Positions 53,334 through 62,709 of a stretch of 64,000 nucleotides of DNA are shown here, in pieces (position 1 is the stretch's first letter; every line of letters starts with the position of its first letter). The notes under the pieces were generated by a model, which was given only the letters and a program-made list of their open reading frames with translations, was not told where the DNA came from and did not search any database. The stretch comes from Oceanobacillus alkalisoli. GTDB lineage: Bacteria; Bacillota; Bacilli; Bacillales; Amphibacillaceae. The DNA lies in NCBI RefSeq assembly GCF_021556485.1, contig NZ_JAKGBW010000008.1:84541-148540 (forward strand), written 5' to 3'. Position numbers and translations under genes: made by a program.

Positions 53334-54920
53334 TTACCCTTTATACACGGGACCTGTTTTTTTGATTGCATCACTCACGTTTTCGAACTTCGCAAAATTC
53401 TCATGGAATTTTTTAGCAAGTGCTTTCGCCTCTTGCTCGTAAGCTGCTTTGTCCTCCCATGTATTTTTTGGGATAAGTACTTCATCAGGTACACCTGCTA
53501 CGTGTACAGGAATCTGTAAGCCGAATACAGCATCGGTTATTGTTTCGATATGGTTTAATTCACCTTCTAGTGCGGCATGGATCATTGCACGTGTATAGGA
53601 TAGCTTCATCCGATTTCCAACACCGTATGAACCACCAGTCCAGCCTGTATTTACGAGGAATACGTTGGAATTATACTGATCAATTTTTTGGCCAAGCATA
53701 TCCGCATACTTCGCTGGTGCAAGCGGCAGGAATGGGGAGCCGAAACAAGCGGAAAAGGTTGCTTCCGGTTCTGTCACGCCTCGCTCTGTTCCTGCAAGCT
53801 TACTTGTATAACCGCTTAAGAAATGATACATTGCCTGTTCTTTCGTAAGCTTACTGATCGGCGGCAATGTTCCAGATGCGTCAGCTGTTAAGAAAATAAT
53901 TGTATTCGGATGTCCAGCAACACTTGGAGTGATGATGTTATCAATATTATCCACCGGATAAGCTGCCCGAGTGTTCTCTGTCAGACTCGTGTCATCATAA
54001 TCCGGTTCACTTGTTATGTTATCGATTACAACGTTCTCAAGGACAGAACCGAAACGAATCGCATTATAAATTTGTGGCTCTTTCTCTTCGGAAAGGTTCA
54101 CACATTTAGCGTAGCAGCCGCCTTCAATATTAAAGACACCATTTGGACTCCAGCCGTGCTCATCATCGCCAATCAGCCTGCGGTATGGATCAGCGGAAAG
54201 TGTTGTTTTTCCAGTTCCTGAAAGGCCGAAGAACAAGGCGACATCCCCTTCTTGACCGACGTTTGCTGAGCAGTGCATCGATAGAATATCTTGCTGTGGC
54301 AGCAGGTAGTTCATGACAGAGAAGATCGACTTCTTAATTTCACCAGCATACTCTGTACCGCCAATTAATACAACACGCTTTTTGAAAGAGATGATGATGA
54401 ATGTCTCGGAATTCGTACCATCTATTTTGGGATCTGCTTTAAAATGCGGAGCGGAAATAACAGTAAACTCTGCCTGATGTGTTTCTAGCTCTTCTTCTGT
54501 AGGTGTTATAAATAGTTGCCGGGCAAAAAGATTGTGCCAGGCAAATTCATTAATCACTTGAATTGGCAATCGATATTTTTCATCGGCTCCGGCAAAGCCT
54601 TGGAACTGGAATAATTCTTCCTTATCCATTAAGTAATTAACTACCTTTTCGTGTAACTTATCGAAGGAAGCTTCATCGATTGGCCGGTTCACAGCACCCC
54701 AATCTACCGTATCTTCCGTAATCTCGTCTTTTACAATAAATTTGTCTTTTGGTGAACGGCCTGTATATTTACCTGTAGTTGCAGTTACTGCCCCTGTTGA
54801 AGTTAGAACACCTTCATTCCGGTCTAACACGCTTTCCACCAGACGAGCCACTGAATAGTTTCGCTTTAAATTCCCGTTTTCCAATAGTTGATTTGTCAAT
54901 GATTTCTCCACCATTTTCAT
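53334..54920 (-). CDS. pckA: Phosphoenolpyruvate carboxykinase (ATP)
   Basis: Gluconeogenic enzyme converting oxaloacetate and ATP to PEP. I start at 54920 ([11 protein letters not shown]), with GGGAG 7-8 nt upstream, giving 528 residues, close to the B. subtilis length; the longer frame from 54980 lacks support. Motifs: [31 protein letters not shown], the kinase-1a P-loop [14 protein letters not shown] and the metal site LIGDDEHGW. It is divergent from metK, as in B. subtilis. Confidence 0.97.
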   Translation of the reverse strand: MKMVEKSLTNQLLENGNLKRNYSVARLVESVLDRNEGVLTSTGAVTATTGKYTGRSPKDKFIVKDEITEDTVDWGAVNRPIDEASFDKLHEKVVNYLMDKEELFQFQGFAGADEKYRLPIQVINEFAWHNLFARQLFITPTEEELETHQAEFTVISAPHFKADPKIDGTNSETFIIISFKKRVVLIGGTEYAGEIKKSIFSVMNYLLPQQDILSMHCSANVGQEGDVALFFGLSGTGKTTLSADPYRRLIGDDEHGWSPNGVFNIEGGCYAKCVNLSEEKEPQIYNAIRFGSVLENVVIDNITSEPDYDDTSLTENTRAAYPVDNIDNIITPSVAGHPNTIIFLTADASGTLPPISKLTKEQAMYHFLSGYTSKLAGTERGVTEPEATFSACFGSPFLPLAPAKYADMLGQKIDQYNSNVFLVNTGWTGGSYGVGNRMKLSYTRAMIHAALEGELNHIETITDAVFGLQIPVHVAGVPDEVLIPKNTWEDKAAYEQEAKALAKKFHENFAKFENVSDAIKKTGPVYKG

Positions 54921-55235
54921 TCTTATTCTCCCGCCTTTTAGAAGGTTTTGTTGAAGGAAGACTGCAAACTTCCTTATCACTTATCTTAAATCTGACATTA
55001 GTATAACACATTAAAACGAATAGTCCATACTAATTAAAAAATAATTTAAAGAAATACCGGTTATCTGTTACATTGGGTTATTCTTTTTGTTGGAAAGCGA
55101 TTGCAATATGTTGCTGTTTATTTGATTGTAACAAAGAATAAGCGGTATGGAAATAAAACTGGTAAAAAATAATGAAATATGATACGCTATTTTGCAGTAA
55201 TCGATTATTAAGTAACGAATCCTTTTTAAATAAGG

Positions 55236-55241
55236 TTATAA
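55236..55241 (+). promoter_or_regulatory. Probable -10 of the metK promoter
   Basis: Perfect TATAAT (55236-55241), about 10 nt before the SAM riboswitch begins. The -35 (TAACGA-like, near 55212) is weak. Confidence 0.55.
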
Positions 55242-55249
55242 TAATTTCA

Positions 55250-55356
55250 ATTCTTATTCAGAGCTGGTGGAGGGACAGACCCGGTGAAGCCCAGCAACCT
55301 CACAATTTGTGAAAGGTGCTAATCTGTTGCAAGGAATATTCCTTGAACAATAAGAG
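55250..55356 (+). ncRNA. SAM-I riboswitch (S-box)
   Basis: Conserved S-box blocks in order: TCTTATTCAGAGCTGGTGGA, GGGACAGACCCGGTGAAGCC, CAGCAACC, AAAGGTGCTAATC, a variable P4 hairpin (AAGGAATATTCCTT), and the closing ACAATAAGA that pairs with the opening TCTTATT. SAM binding would favour the terminator that follows and so repress metK. Confidence 0.95.
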
Positions 55357-55369
55357 TGAAAGGCTATTG

Positions 55370-55405
55370 AATCCTTTCCTCATGATTGCAGGAAGGGATT
55401 TTTAT
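55370..55405 (+). terminator. Riboswitch-controlled terminator upstream of metK
   Basis: AATCCTTTCCT (55370-55380) pairs with AGGAAGGGATT (55390-55400) followed by TTTATTTT. Confidence 0.88.
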
Positions 55406-55477
55406 TTTCATGCTTTGAATAATGGAACGAATGAAGATTGGGTTCCGTTACATATTACAAAGGAGAGAACAAGCCAT

Positions 55478-56677
55478 ATGGCTGCAAATCGTCGTTTATT
55501 TACTTCAGAATCTGTAACAGAAGGGCATCCGGATAAAATGTCGGATCAAATATCGGATGCGATATTGGATGACATTTTAAAAGAAGATCCAGATGCTCGT
55601 GTAGCATGTGAGACAGTCGTTACGACAGGAATGGTACTTGTCGCAGGGGAAATCTCAACAACAACGTATGTCGACATTCCGCAAATCGTTCGTCAAACAG
55701 TGAAGGATATCGGGTATACTCGTGCAAAATATGGATTTGACTATGAAACTTGTGCGGTCATTACTGCGATTGATGAGCAATCATCCGATATTGCTGGCGG
55801 AGTTGATAAGGCACTTGAAGCACGAGAAGGAAAAATGGAAGAAGAGATGGAAGCAATCGGTGCAGGAGATCAGGGATTAGTATTCGGTTATGCAACGAAA
55901 GAAACAGAGGAATATATGCCGCTTCCGATCAGTCTTTCCCATAAGCTTGCAAGACGCCTTGCAGATGTACGTAAAAATCGGGTATTGGATTATTTGCGCC
56001 CAGACGGGAAAACGCAAGTTACTGTTGAATATGATGAATACAATCGACCGGTTCGTGTGGATACAATTGTTGTTTCTACGCAGCATCATGAAGAAGTTAC
56101 AAATGAGCAGATTGATTCTGATATTCGCGAGCATGTGATTAAACCGGTTATACCGGAAGCGCTTCTGGATGAAGACACAAAATATTTCATTAATCCATCT
56201 GGCCGTTTTGTGCTAGGCGGTCCCCAAGGGGATGTCGGATTAACGGGCCGGAAGATTATTGTGGACACGTACGGAGGTTACGCACGCCATGGTGGGGGAG
56301 CATTCAGCGGGAAGGACCCGACAAAGGTGGACCGTTCCGGTGCGTATGCAGCTCGTTATGTAGCGAAAAACATCGTAGCGGCCGACCTTGCTGGAAAATG
56401 TGAAGTACAGCTTGCCTATGCGATTGGGGTTGCAGAGCCTGTGTCCATCACAATCGATACGTTTGGAACGAGCGAATATCCGGAAGAAGTATTAGTGGAA
56501 GCTGTGCGCAAGCTTTTTGACCTGCGACCTGCTGGCTTAATCCAGATGCTTGATTTACGCAACCCGATTTACAAAAACACAGCAGCATACGGGCACTTTG
56601 GCAGAACCGATATTATTTTCCCGTGGGAGAAGCTGGATAAGGTAGAGGAACTGCAAGGAATAGTCTGTGCAAAATAA
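55478..56677 (+). CDS. metK: S-adenosylmethionine synthetase
   Basis: Makes SAM from methionine and ATP. The start at ATG 55478 ([20 protein letters not shown]) follows AAAGGAG at a rather long 12 nt; the open frame continues upstream through the riboswitch, which is not coding. 399 residues with the hallmark [12 protein letters not shown] (about 121-132) and [16 protein letters not shown] (about 270-285) phosphate-binding motifs. SAM feeds back through the riboswitch. Confidence 0.97.
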   Translation: MAANRRLFTSESVTEGHPDKMSDQISDAILDDILKEDPDARVACETVVTTGMVLVAGEISTTTYVDIPQIVRQTVKDIGYTRAKYGFDYETCAVITAIDEQSSDIAGGVDKALEAREGKMEEEMEAIGAGDQGLVFGYATKETEEYMPLPISLSHKLARRLADVRKNRVLDYLRPDGKTQVTVEYDEYNRPVRVDTIVVSTQHHEEVTNEQIDSDIREHVIKPVIPEALLDEDTKYFINPSGRFVLGGPQGDVGLTGRKIIVDTYGGYARHGGGAFSGKDPTKVDRSGAYAARYVAKNIVAADLAGKCEVQLAYAIGVAEPVSITIDTFGTSEYPEEVLVEAVRKLFDLRPAGLIQMLDLRNPIYKNTAAYGHFGRTDIIFPWEKLDKVEELQGIVCAK

Positions 56678-56731
56678 AAAGCACAAAGGCGCTTGCGCCG
56701 GACTTGTCTAGTACTAGCAACTTTAGTTAAT

Positions 56732-56795
56732 CACTCCATTTTTATATGGAGTGAAAAAAGAGCTATTCCGTTAAATCGGGATAGCTCTTTTTGTA
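56732..56795 (+). terminator. Double hairpin terminator after metK
   Basis: A CACTCCAT/ATGGAGTG hairpin (56732-56753) is followed by a 16 bp stem (56755-56770 with 56777-56792, one mismatch or G-T pair) and T run. Confidence 0.88.
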
Positions 56796-56808
56796 TAAAA
56801 AAATTTAT

Positions 56809-56951
56809 CACGCATTAACGTTCTGTAATCCCCCTACCTCTAAACATGAGGAAAGTCTAAAATGTGAAGGTGGGGGATGAAACAGTCCGTAAATCCCTGA
56901 TTCTGTTCAACTAACATTCAGTGACCTCACTTCATGTTAGTATCACTTTAT
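56809..56951 (+). mobile_element. PATE-like mini-element, copy 5 (near full length)
   Basis: 143 bp after TTTAT (56804-56808). Left end CACGCATTAACGTTCTGTAA, internal GAAGGTGGGGGATGAAACAG and CTGATTCTGTTCAACTAACA, right end TAGTATCACTTTAT. The terminal hairpin is altered compared with copies 2 and 3. The last TTTAT overlaps the stop codon of the minus-strand gene that follows. Confidence 0.77.
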
Positions 56952-57472
56952 TTTTCACCTAAATCCGTATGTTCTTTATAGTATTGACCTTTCTCCACGT
57001 AGGATTTTCTTACTCGTTCCATTTCTTGATAGTCTGCTTCTGTAAGATCTCTTGCATATTTTGCAGGGTTTCCCATATATAAAGTGTTTGGTGGAACTTT
57101 CTTTCCGGGTGGAACTAGACTTCCCGCCGCTACAAATGCATTCTCTCCGATTTCTGCTCCGTCCAGGATAATTGCTCCCATACCGATTAAAGCATTTTTT
57201 TTAATGATGGCAGAGTGTAAGGTGACTTGGTGGCCAACCGTTACATCATCTTCAATAATAAGCGTATTATCTGGACTTTGATGGAGAACAGTCAAGTCTT
57301 GGATGCTGACACGTTTGCCGATTCTTGTCGGTGCAACGTCTCCCCGGATGACGACATGAAACCAAATGCTCGACTCTTCGTCGATCGTAACATCTCCATT
57401 TATAACAGCGTTTTTTGCTACGAAGACGGAATCATGAATCTTTGGATACACCCCTTGATAATGATCAATCAT
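56948..57472 (-). CDS. ytoA: Gamma-carbonic anhydrase-like hexapeptide protein, YtoA-like
   Basis: 174-residue left-handed beta-helix protein: repeated hexapeptides (VINGDVTIDEESSIWFHVVI, DVAPTRIGKRVSIQDLT and others, about 20-130). Candidate zinc histidines are in VLHQSP, VGHQVTLHS. Carbonic anhydrase activity is unproven for this group. AGGAG precedes the ATG at 57472. The stop codon is within the TTTAT end of a mini-element. ytoA lies between metK and ytpA/ytpB in B. subtilis, in agreement. Confidence 0.85.
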   Translation of the reverse strand: MIDHYQGVYPKIHDSVFVAKNAVINGDVTIDEESSIWFHVVIRGDVAPTRIGKRVSIQDLTVLHQSPDNTLIIEDDVTVGHQVTLHSAIIKKNALIGMGAIILDGAEIGENAFVAAGSLVPPGKKVPPNTLYMGNPAKYARDLTEADYQEMERVRKSYVEKGQYYKEHTDLGEK

Positions 57473-57554
57473 ACGAACACTCCTATTCCCTTGTATTTTT
57501 TAAGAGCAATGTTGATAATAATGATAGTATAACAAATGGACGCGAAAACAATGA

Positions 57555-57960
57555 AATGAACTTAAATGGTGGGAAGAGAAGGCGACAATGATTCCAGATG
57601 AAGAACTTCGGACTCAAGCCCTTTCAAGTATCGCTTCAAAAAAAATTCCATTGCCAAGGTGGTGCTGTTTTTGCATTGCTTGCAGGTGAGATGTGCGAGA
57701 AGGCTGTTCGCTTTATCATAGCCTACCAGACGATCAGTGATTACTTGGATAATCTTTGTGACCGCAGCACGTCTTTTGATCTGAAAGATTTTCGTATGCT
57801 ACATGAAGCGATGAAGGATGCACTGCGTCCTGGTGTGGGTTTACGAAATTATTATACTTACTGCGAGGAGCAGGCTGATGGAGGCTATCTTGAAGCATTA
57901 GTGCGCACATGCCAGTCGGCATTAGCAAATATCGAAAACTATGAACAAATCCGAGGATAG
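57555..57960 (+). pseudogene. ytpB: Remnant of tetraprenyl-beta-curcumene synthase (ytpB)
   Basis: YtpB (DUF2600) makes sesquarterpenes from tetraprenyl diphosphate. Here only about 130 codons remain, against about 350 in the family. The first part (ELKWWEEKATMIPDEELRTQ, frame of 57588) continues after a run of eight A (near 57631) in the +1 frame as FHCQGGAVFALLAGE and AYQTISDYLDNLCDRSTS, which are characteristic family blocks, and ends at YEQIRG. Seven A would restore one frame, so a single-base insertion explains the break. The N-terminus and the C-terminal two thirds are absent, so it is not functional. Confidence 0.8.
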
Positions 57961-58011
57961 TGTTTAGAACTCTTTTTTAATAAACTTACAAGTTAAAGGG
58001 AGTGTGAATAG

Positions 58012-58440
58012 ATGTATGAATTAAAAATGAAAGAAAATGATCGAGATGTCTTGGAATTTATCGAGTCGGTAGATCATCCGAAGCGGCGGGAAGACGCTTA
58101 TAAATTACTGGATATTTTCTCCAACGTAACTGGAGGGGAAGCGAAAATGTGGGGGCCAAGTATTATTGGTTACGGTTCTTACCATTATAAATACGCATCC
58201 GGCCATGAAGGCGACGCACCAATTGTCGGTTTTTCTCCAAGGAAAGCACGACTCAGCCTCTATCTCATGGTGGAGGAAGAGAAGCGGGAAGCATTGCTCG
58301 AAAACTTTGGTAAATATAAAGCTGGAAAAGCTTGTATTTATGTAAACAAGCTTGAAGATATTGATCAAGTTATTTTGGGAGAAATGATAAAAGAAACAGT
58401 TGCATTTGTGAGCGAACGCTATAAAATTACAGGTTCTTAA
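58012..58440 (+). CDS. DUF1801 domain protein
   Basis: 142 residues, ATG 58012 with AAAGGGAGTG upstream. The central MWGPSIIGYGSYHYKYASG and FSPRKARLSLYLM segments are typical of DUF1801 (YdhG-like) proteins, a small soluble fold of unclear function; a link to iron delivery (frataxin-like) has been proposed for some members. No operon partners; a strong bidirectional terminator follows. Confidence 0.85.
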   Translation: MYELKMKENDRDVLEFIESVDHPKRREDAYKLLDIFSNVTGGEAKMWGPSIIGYGSYHYKYASGHEGDAPIVGFSPRKARLSLYLMVEEEKREALLENFGKYKAGKACIYVNKLEDIDQVILGEMIKETVAFVSERYKITGS

Positions 58441-58443
58441 TAG

Positions 58444-58485
58444 AAACAGGTCAGCCCGAGAAGAAATCCGGCTGACCTGTTTTCT
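58444..58485. terminator. Bidirectional terminator between the DUF1801 gene and mnmM
   Basis: Perfect 13 bp stem (AAACAGGTCAGCC, complement at 58470-58482) with T on both exits. Confidence 0.9.
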
Positions 58486-58491
58486 ATCGAT

Positions 58492-59052
58492 TTATTTCTT
58501 TTCAATAGCGAGTACAAATGGCGGATCGTTAATTTGATTAATGAAATCATATTTAAGGACATGGAACTTTTTCTGATCGAGTCCCGTAACATATTCAAGA
58601 AGTGCCGTTTTTTCTTCTTTCCCGCCTTCATGACCATGATAGACAACGAGGATGATGAGGCCTTTTTTCTTTAACCTGGCTAATAACTTTTCCACCGCTG
58701 GAATAGTCGAACTGCTTGTCGTGATAATCTGTTTATCACTTTTCGGTAAATAACCGAGATTAAAAATCGCTGCACTGATTTCTTCATCATTCTCTAGATA
58801 ATGATCGACAAGGGCATGGCTATCTTGGATGAGTGTGACATTGGTATGTTCGGATGCCTCAAGTCTTTCCTTGGTGGAAGCAATCGCTTGTTCTTGTATA
58901 TCGAATGCCAATACTTTTCCTTGTTTACCTGTAAGTTTTGCCAAGACAATCGTATCATTACCATTCCCACAGGTTGCATCAATCGCGAGGTCACCTGGAG
59001 ATATCGTTTCTTCGAGTAATTCGTGGGCAAAACGCAAGACATTTTTTAACAT
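58492..59052 (-). CDS. mnmM: tRNA (mnm5s2U34) methyltransferase MnmM, formerly YtqB
   Basis: SAM-dependent Rossmann methyltransferase, 186 residues. Motif I is AIDATCGNGNDTIVLAKL (about 23-40) and a NLGYLPKSDK motif (about 97-106) is specific to the YtqB family. YtqB of B. subtilis has been identified as MnmM, which methylates nm5s2U34 in tRNA. AAAGGATG precedes the ATG at 59052. It neighbours leuS, as in B. subtilis. Confidence 0.85.
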   Translation of the reverse strand: MLKNVLRFAHELLEETISPGDLAIDATCGNGNDTIVLAKLTGKQGKVLAFDIQEQAIASTKERLEASEHTNVTLIQDSHALVDHYLENDEEISAAIFNLGYLPKSDKQIITTSSSTIPAVEKLLARLKKKGLIILVVYHGHEGGKEEKTALLEYVTGLDQKKFHVLKYDFINQINDPPFVLAIEKK

Positions 59053-59187
59053 TGTTCATACATCCTTTCTAGCATAAGAATAGAACATTTGGCTTATCTT
59101 GACAATAAACATAGGATTCTTTATAATTCGATGTAATCATTACATTAAAAAAACGTCGCATAGGATTAGTAGTAAATGCAATCATGA

Positions 59188-59382
59188 TTAGAGAGGCAGC
59201 GGTTGGTGGAAGCTGCACATGATGTATTTATGAACTCACCTATAAGTTGCAGAGGTGAAATGAGTAACTTCTGCCGTAGATCTGCGTTAAAGATGGAAAG
59301 TGAGCATAATTGCTAATTTGGGTGGTACCGCGGGAATGTAAGCCTCTCGTCCCTTTCTTCGGGGATGAGTGGCTTTTTTTGA
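59188..59382 (+). ncRNA. leuS: T-box leader of leuS
   Basis: A T-box riboswitch that senses uncharged tRNA-Leu. The conserved T-box core GGGTGGTACCGCGG (about 59320-59333) pairs with the tRNA acceptor end. A CTC in the upstream stem-loop (59235-59237, in GAACTCACC) is a candidate Leu specifier. A terminator hairpin (AGCCTCTCGTCCC against GGGGATGAGTGGCT, 59340-59373) and T7 close the leader. Confidence 0.92.
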
Positions 59383-59689
59383 TATAGGAAACTATAAATT
59401 AAATTGCTGTGGATTACTAAAAATGCCAGCAATCGCCACGTCCGGCTCCAGTGCCCAGCAACTAGCAAACTTCACACTCCTTCAATCGATAAAGAAGACT
59501 TGCCGAATGGTCTTTGTGAGGCTTAGCCGCACTTATACCCTTGCGGTGAAAGTCAACATCGGCTCTCTACGTTCGCCGTGTTTCCTTTATCTCCCCCTCG
59601 GAGTGCTCCAGTTTGTACGTTGCTGAACGGGCACTTCCACCTTTGTTTTAAAAATAATCAGCACCATGTTGCATGAAGGAGGTCACGGC
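59383..59689. repeat. Interval between the T-box terminator and leuS, with a repeat-like GC-rich segment
   Basis: About 300 bp with no credible gene. The part 59435-59625 (CGTCCGGCTCCAGTGCCCAG to GTACGTTGCTGAACG) is more GC-rich than its surroundings and resembles a dispersed Bacillus repeat that contains TCGATAAAG and AAAGTCAACATCGGCT segments. This resemblance is from memory and only one copy is in the window. Confidence 0.45.
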
Positions 59690-62104
59690 ATGAGTTATCA
59701 TCATGCGGAGATTGAAAAGAAATGGCAAGAATATTGGGATGAGCATAAAACGTTTAAAACAGATACGTATTCCGATAAAGAGAAGTTCTATGCGCTAGAC
59801 ATGTTCCCTTATCCGTCGGGTTCGGGACTTCACGTCGGTCATCCGGAGGGCTATACAGCGACAGATATTATTTCCCGGATGAAGAGGATGCAAGGTTACG
59901 AGGTTCTTCACCCAATGGGGTGGGATGCGTTCGGCTTGCCGGCTGAGCAATATGCCCTTGATACAGGGAATAGTCCGGCAGAGTTTACAGAAAAAAATAT
60001 TGCTACATTTAAACGGCAAATTAAAGAGCTTGGTTTTTCTTATGATTGGGACAGAGAAATTAACACGACGGATCCAGACTATTATAAATGGACCCAGTGG
60101 ATTTTTACAAAATTATACGAAAAAGGGCTTGCTTATATCGATGAGGTGCCAGTTAACTGGTGTCCGGCACTTGGGACGGTTCTTGCCAACGAAGAAGTAA
60201 TTGACGGGAAAAGTGAGCGGGGTGGTCATCCGGTCATTCGGAAACCGATGAAGCAGTGGATGCTTCGTATTACTGCATATGCAGATCGTTTGCTTGAAGA
60301 TCTCGAAGACTTGGATTGGCCGGAGAGCTTAAAAGAAATGCAGCGAAACTGGATTGGACGTTCGGAAGGTGCAGAAGTGACCTTTATGATTGATGGTCAT
60401 GATAAACAATTCACTGTATTTACAACTAGGCCTGATACGTTGTTCGGTGCTACTTATGCAGTACTTGCTCCGGAACACCCTTTCGTTAAAGAGATTACGA
60501 CTGCAGAACAAAAGGATGCAGTTGAAGGATATCTTCATGAGGTTGAAACGAAATCCGAATTGGAAAGAACGGATTTAGCGAAAGATAAAACCGGAGTATT
60601 TACAGGAGCTTATGCTATTAACCCGGCTAACAATAAAAAAGTACCGATCTGGGTTGCGGATTATGTATTAATGTCATACGGTACTGGGGCGATTATGGCA
60701 GTTCCAGGACATGATGAACGGGACTATGAGTTCGCTACGAAATTCGAACTTCCAATTATCGAAGTTGTGAGCGGGGGGGATATGACGAAGGAAGCATATG
60801 TTGGTGATGGTTCTCATGTCAATTCCGAATTTTTAGATGGACTTCATACTGAAGAAGCAATCAAGAAAATGATTGATTGGCTTGTTAAAAATGACAAGGG
60901 TGAGAAGAAAATCACTTACCGCCTCCGCGACTGGCTCTTTGCAAGACAGCGTTACTGGGGTGAACCAATTCCAATCATCCATTGGGAAGATGGTACAATG
61001 ACAGCTGTTCCTGAGGAGGAGCTTCCATTGGAATTACCAGTTCTCAAGGAAATCAAACCATCTGGTACAGGTGAGTCTCCGTTAGCGAATGCGGAAGATT
61101 GGGTGAACGTTGTTGATCCTGAAACCGGAATGAAAGGTCGTCGTGAAACGAATACGATGCCGCAATGGGCAGGAAGCAGCTGGTATTTCTTGCGGTATAT
61201 CGATCCGGATAACACAGAAGCGTTAGCAGATCCGAAGGCACTTGAAGAATGGATGCCGGTTGATTTATATATCGGAGGAGCAGAGCATGCAGTATTACAC
61301 TTACTCTATGCGAGGTTCTGGCACAAGTTCTTATACGATATCGGTGTCGTACCTACGAAAGAGCCGTTCCAAAAGCTATATAACCAAGGAATGATTCTCG
61401 GTGAAGGTAATGAGAAGATGAGTAAATCGAAAGGGAATGTCGTAAACCCTGATGATATTGTTCACTCGCATGGCGCGGATACACTAAGACTATATGAAAT
61501 GTTCATGGGACCACTTGATGCTTCTGTTGCTTGGTCTACTACCGGACTTGATGGTGCACGACGCTTCCTGGACCGAGTATGGCGTTTGTTCATTAATGAG
61601 GATGGAAGTTTGACAGATAAAATTACAGAAGGAACAAATGAGAAATTAGATAAGGTTTATCATGAAACAGTTAAAAAAGTCACCATAGATTATGATAATC
61701 TGCATTTTAATACAGCGATTTCCCAATTAATGGTATTTACGAATGAGGCTTATAAAGTCGACCAGATTCCGAAAGAGTATGCGGAAGGCTTTGTTAAATT
61801 ACTATCTCCGATTGCACCCCATATGGGAGAAGAACTCTGGGATAGATTAGGTAACGCTGGTACGATAACGTACGAGGCATGGCCAGCATTTGATGAGCGT
61901 AAACTTGTAGAGGATGAAATCGAAATCGTTCTGCAGGTAATGGGTAAAGTCCGTTCGAAAGCAAATGTATCAAGAGATATTTCAAAAGATGAACTTGAGA
62001 AATTAGCATTAGCAGACGAAAAAATCCAAGAATGGACTCAAGGGAAGACAGTACGAAAAGTAATTGTTGTCCCTGGTAAGCTAGTTAATATTGTTGCTAA
62101 TTGA
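59690..62104 (+). CDS. leuS: Leucyl-tRNA synthetase
   Basis: Class I synthetase charging tRNA-Leu. ATG 59690 ([13 protein letters not shown]) has GGAGGT 6-7 nt upstream; the product is 804 residues, the B. subtilis length. It has the HIGH motif as HVGH (48-51), the CP1 editing domain (about 220-420, [12 protein letters not shown] and the [10 protein letters not shown] block) and KMSKS (576-580). The last sense codon and TGA stop lie inside the terminal repeat of a MITE, yet length is normal. Expression is under a T-box. Confidence 0.97.
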   Translation: MSYHHAEIEKKWQEYWDEHKTFKTDTYSDKEKFYALDMFPYPSGSGLHVGHPEGYTATDIISRMKRMQGYEVLHPMGWDAFGLPAEQYALDTGNSPAEFTEKNIATFKRQIKELGFSYDWDREINTTDPDYYKWTQWIFTKLYEKGLAYIDEVPVNWCPALGTVLANEEVIDGKSERGGHPVIRKPMKQWMLRITAYADRLLEDLEDLDWPESLKEMQRNWIGRSEGAEVTFMIDGHDKQFTVFTTRPDTLFGATYAVLAPEHPFVKEITTAEQKDAVEGYLHEVETKSELERTDLAKDKTGVFTGAYAINPANNKKVPIWVADYVLMSYGTGAIMAVPGHDERDYEFATKFELPIIEVVSGGDMTKEAYVGDGSHVNSEFLDGLHTEEAIKKMIDWLVKNDKGEKKITYRLRDWLFARQRYWGEPIPIIHWEDGTMTAVPEEELPLELPVLKEIKPSGTGESPLANAEDWVNVVDPETGMKGRRETNTMPQWAGSSWYFLRYIDPDNTEALADPKALEEWMPVDLYIGGAEHAVLHLLYARFWHKFLYDIGVVPTKEPFQKLYNQGMILGEGNEKMSKSKGNVVNPDDIVHSHGADTLRLYEMFMGPLDASVAWSTTGLDGARRFLDRVWRLFINEDGSLTDKITEGTNEKLDKVYHETVKKVTIDYDNLHFNTAISQLMVFTNEAYKVDQIPKEYAEGFVKLLSPIAPHMGEELWDRLGNAGTITYEAWPAFDERKLVEDEIEIVLQVMGKVRSKANVSRDISKDELEKLALADEKIQEWTQGKTVRKVIVVPGKLVNIVAN

Positions 62105-62224
62105 ATGAATTTCATAATTACCAAAGTCGGCTTTCCCATCACCATATGTAGTTGGGAACGAACCAACTCAACTACATATGGTGATGGTGAAGCATTAAAT
62201 ACGTATTATGAAATTCATTAAATT
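62099..62224 (-). mobile_element. AATTGAATGAATTTC MITE, copy 2
   Basis: 126 bp, the reverse-oriented partner of the element at 27314-27432. Ends AATTGAATGAATTTC and GAAATTCATTAAATT; central hairpin CACCATATGTAGTTG / CAACTACATATGGTG. The left end carries the leuS stop codon (TGA at 62102). Confidence 0.83.
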
Positions 62225-62232
62225 AATAGATA

Positions 62233-62277
62233 AAAAAGCTTTCTCTTCCTAAATTGAAAAGGAGAGAAAGCTTTTTG
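62233..62277. terminator. Bidirectional terminator between leuS and ytwF
   Basis: AAAAAGCTTTCTC...CCT (62233-62250) pairs with AGGAGAGAAAGCTTTTT (62260-62276). The MITE sits between leuS and this hairpin. Confidence 0.88.
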
Positions 62278-62589
62278 TTATTTAATGATGACTTCACCTT
62301 GCCAGTCGAGCATTCCACCTGTCATGTTAGAAACGTCAAAACCTTTTTCTTTCATATATAATGCCGCGTTCATACTTCTACCGCCCGAGCGGCATATTAA
62401 AATATATTCTTTCGATTGATCAAGTGAACCAATGGCTTCAGGAATTTGTTTCAAAGGGATATGAGTTGCCCCTTCTATTATTCCGTTTGCAACTTCCTCA
62501 TCTTCTCTTACATCGATAAGAACGACATCTTGCTCTTTTTGCATGACCTTTTCTACTTCCGTTGTGCTTATTTCTTTAATATGATCCAT
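62278..62589 (-). CDS. ytwF: Rhodanese-like domain protein, YtwF-like
   Basis: Single rhodanese domain, 103 residues, with VVLIDVREDEEVANG and the catalytic cysteine in the loop ICRSGGRS (Cys at about residue 66). Such small proteins carry persulfide sulfur in thiolation or detoxification. AAAGGAT precedes the ATG. It neighbours leuS in B. subtilis too. Confidence 0.88.
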   Translation of the reverse strand: MDHIKEISTTEVEKVMQKEQDVVLIDVREDEEVANGIIEGATHIPLKQIPEAIGSLDQSKEYILICRSGGRSMNAALYMKEKGFDVSNMTGGMLDWQGEVIIK

Positions 62590-62709
62590 TAAAATTATCC
62601 TTTCTATATTAACAAATTCAATTCACGCTTTATTTTACTGTCTTCATGCATAGGTTGCAATCAAGATACACAAGCTAACAAATGACAATATATGAAAAGA
62701 GGAATCCAT

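Noticed and set aside
59369-59626. 85-codon open frame upstream of leuS
   Set aside because: It overlaps the T-box terminator and a repeat-like segment and has no ribosome binding site.
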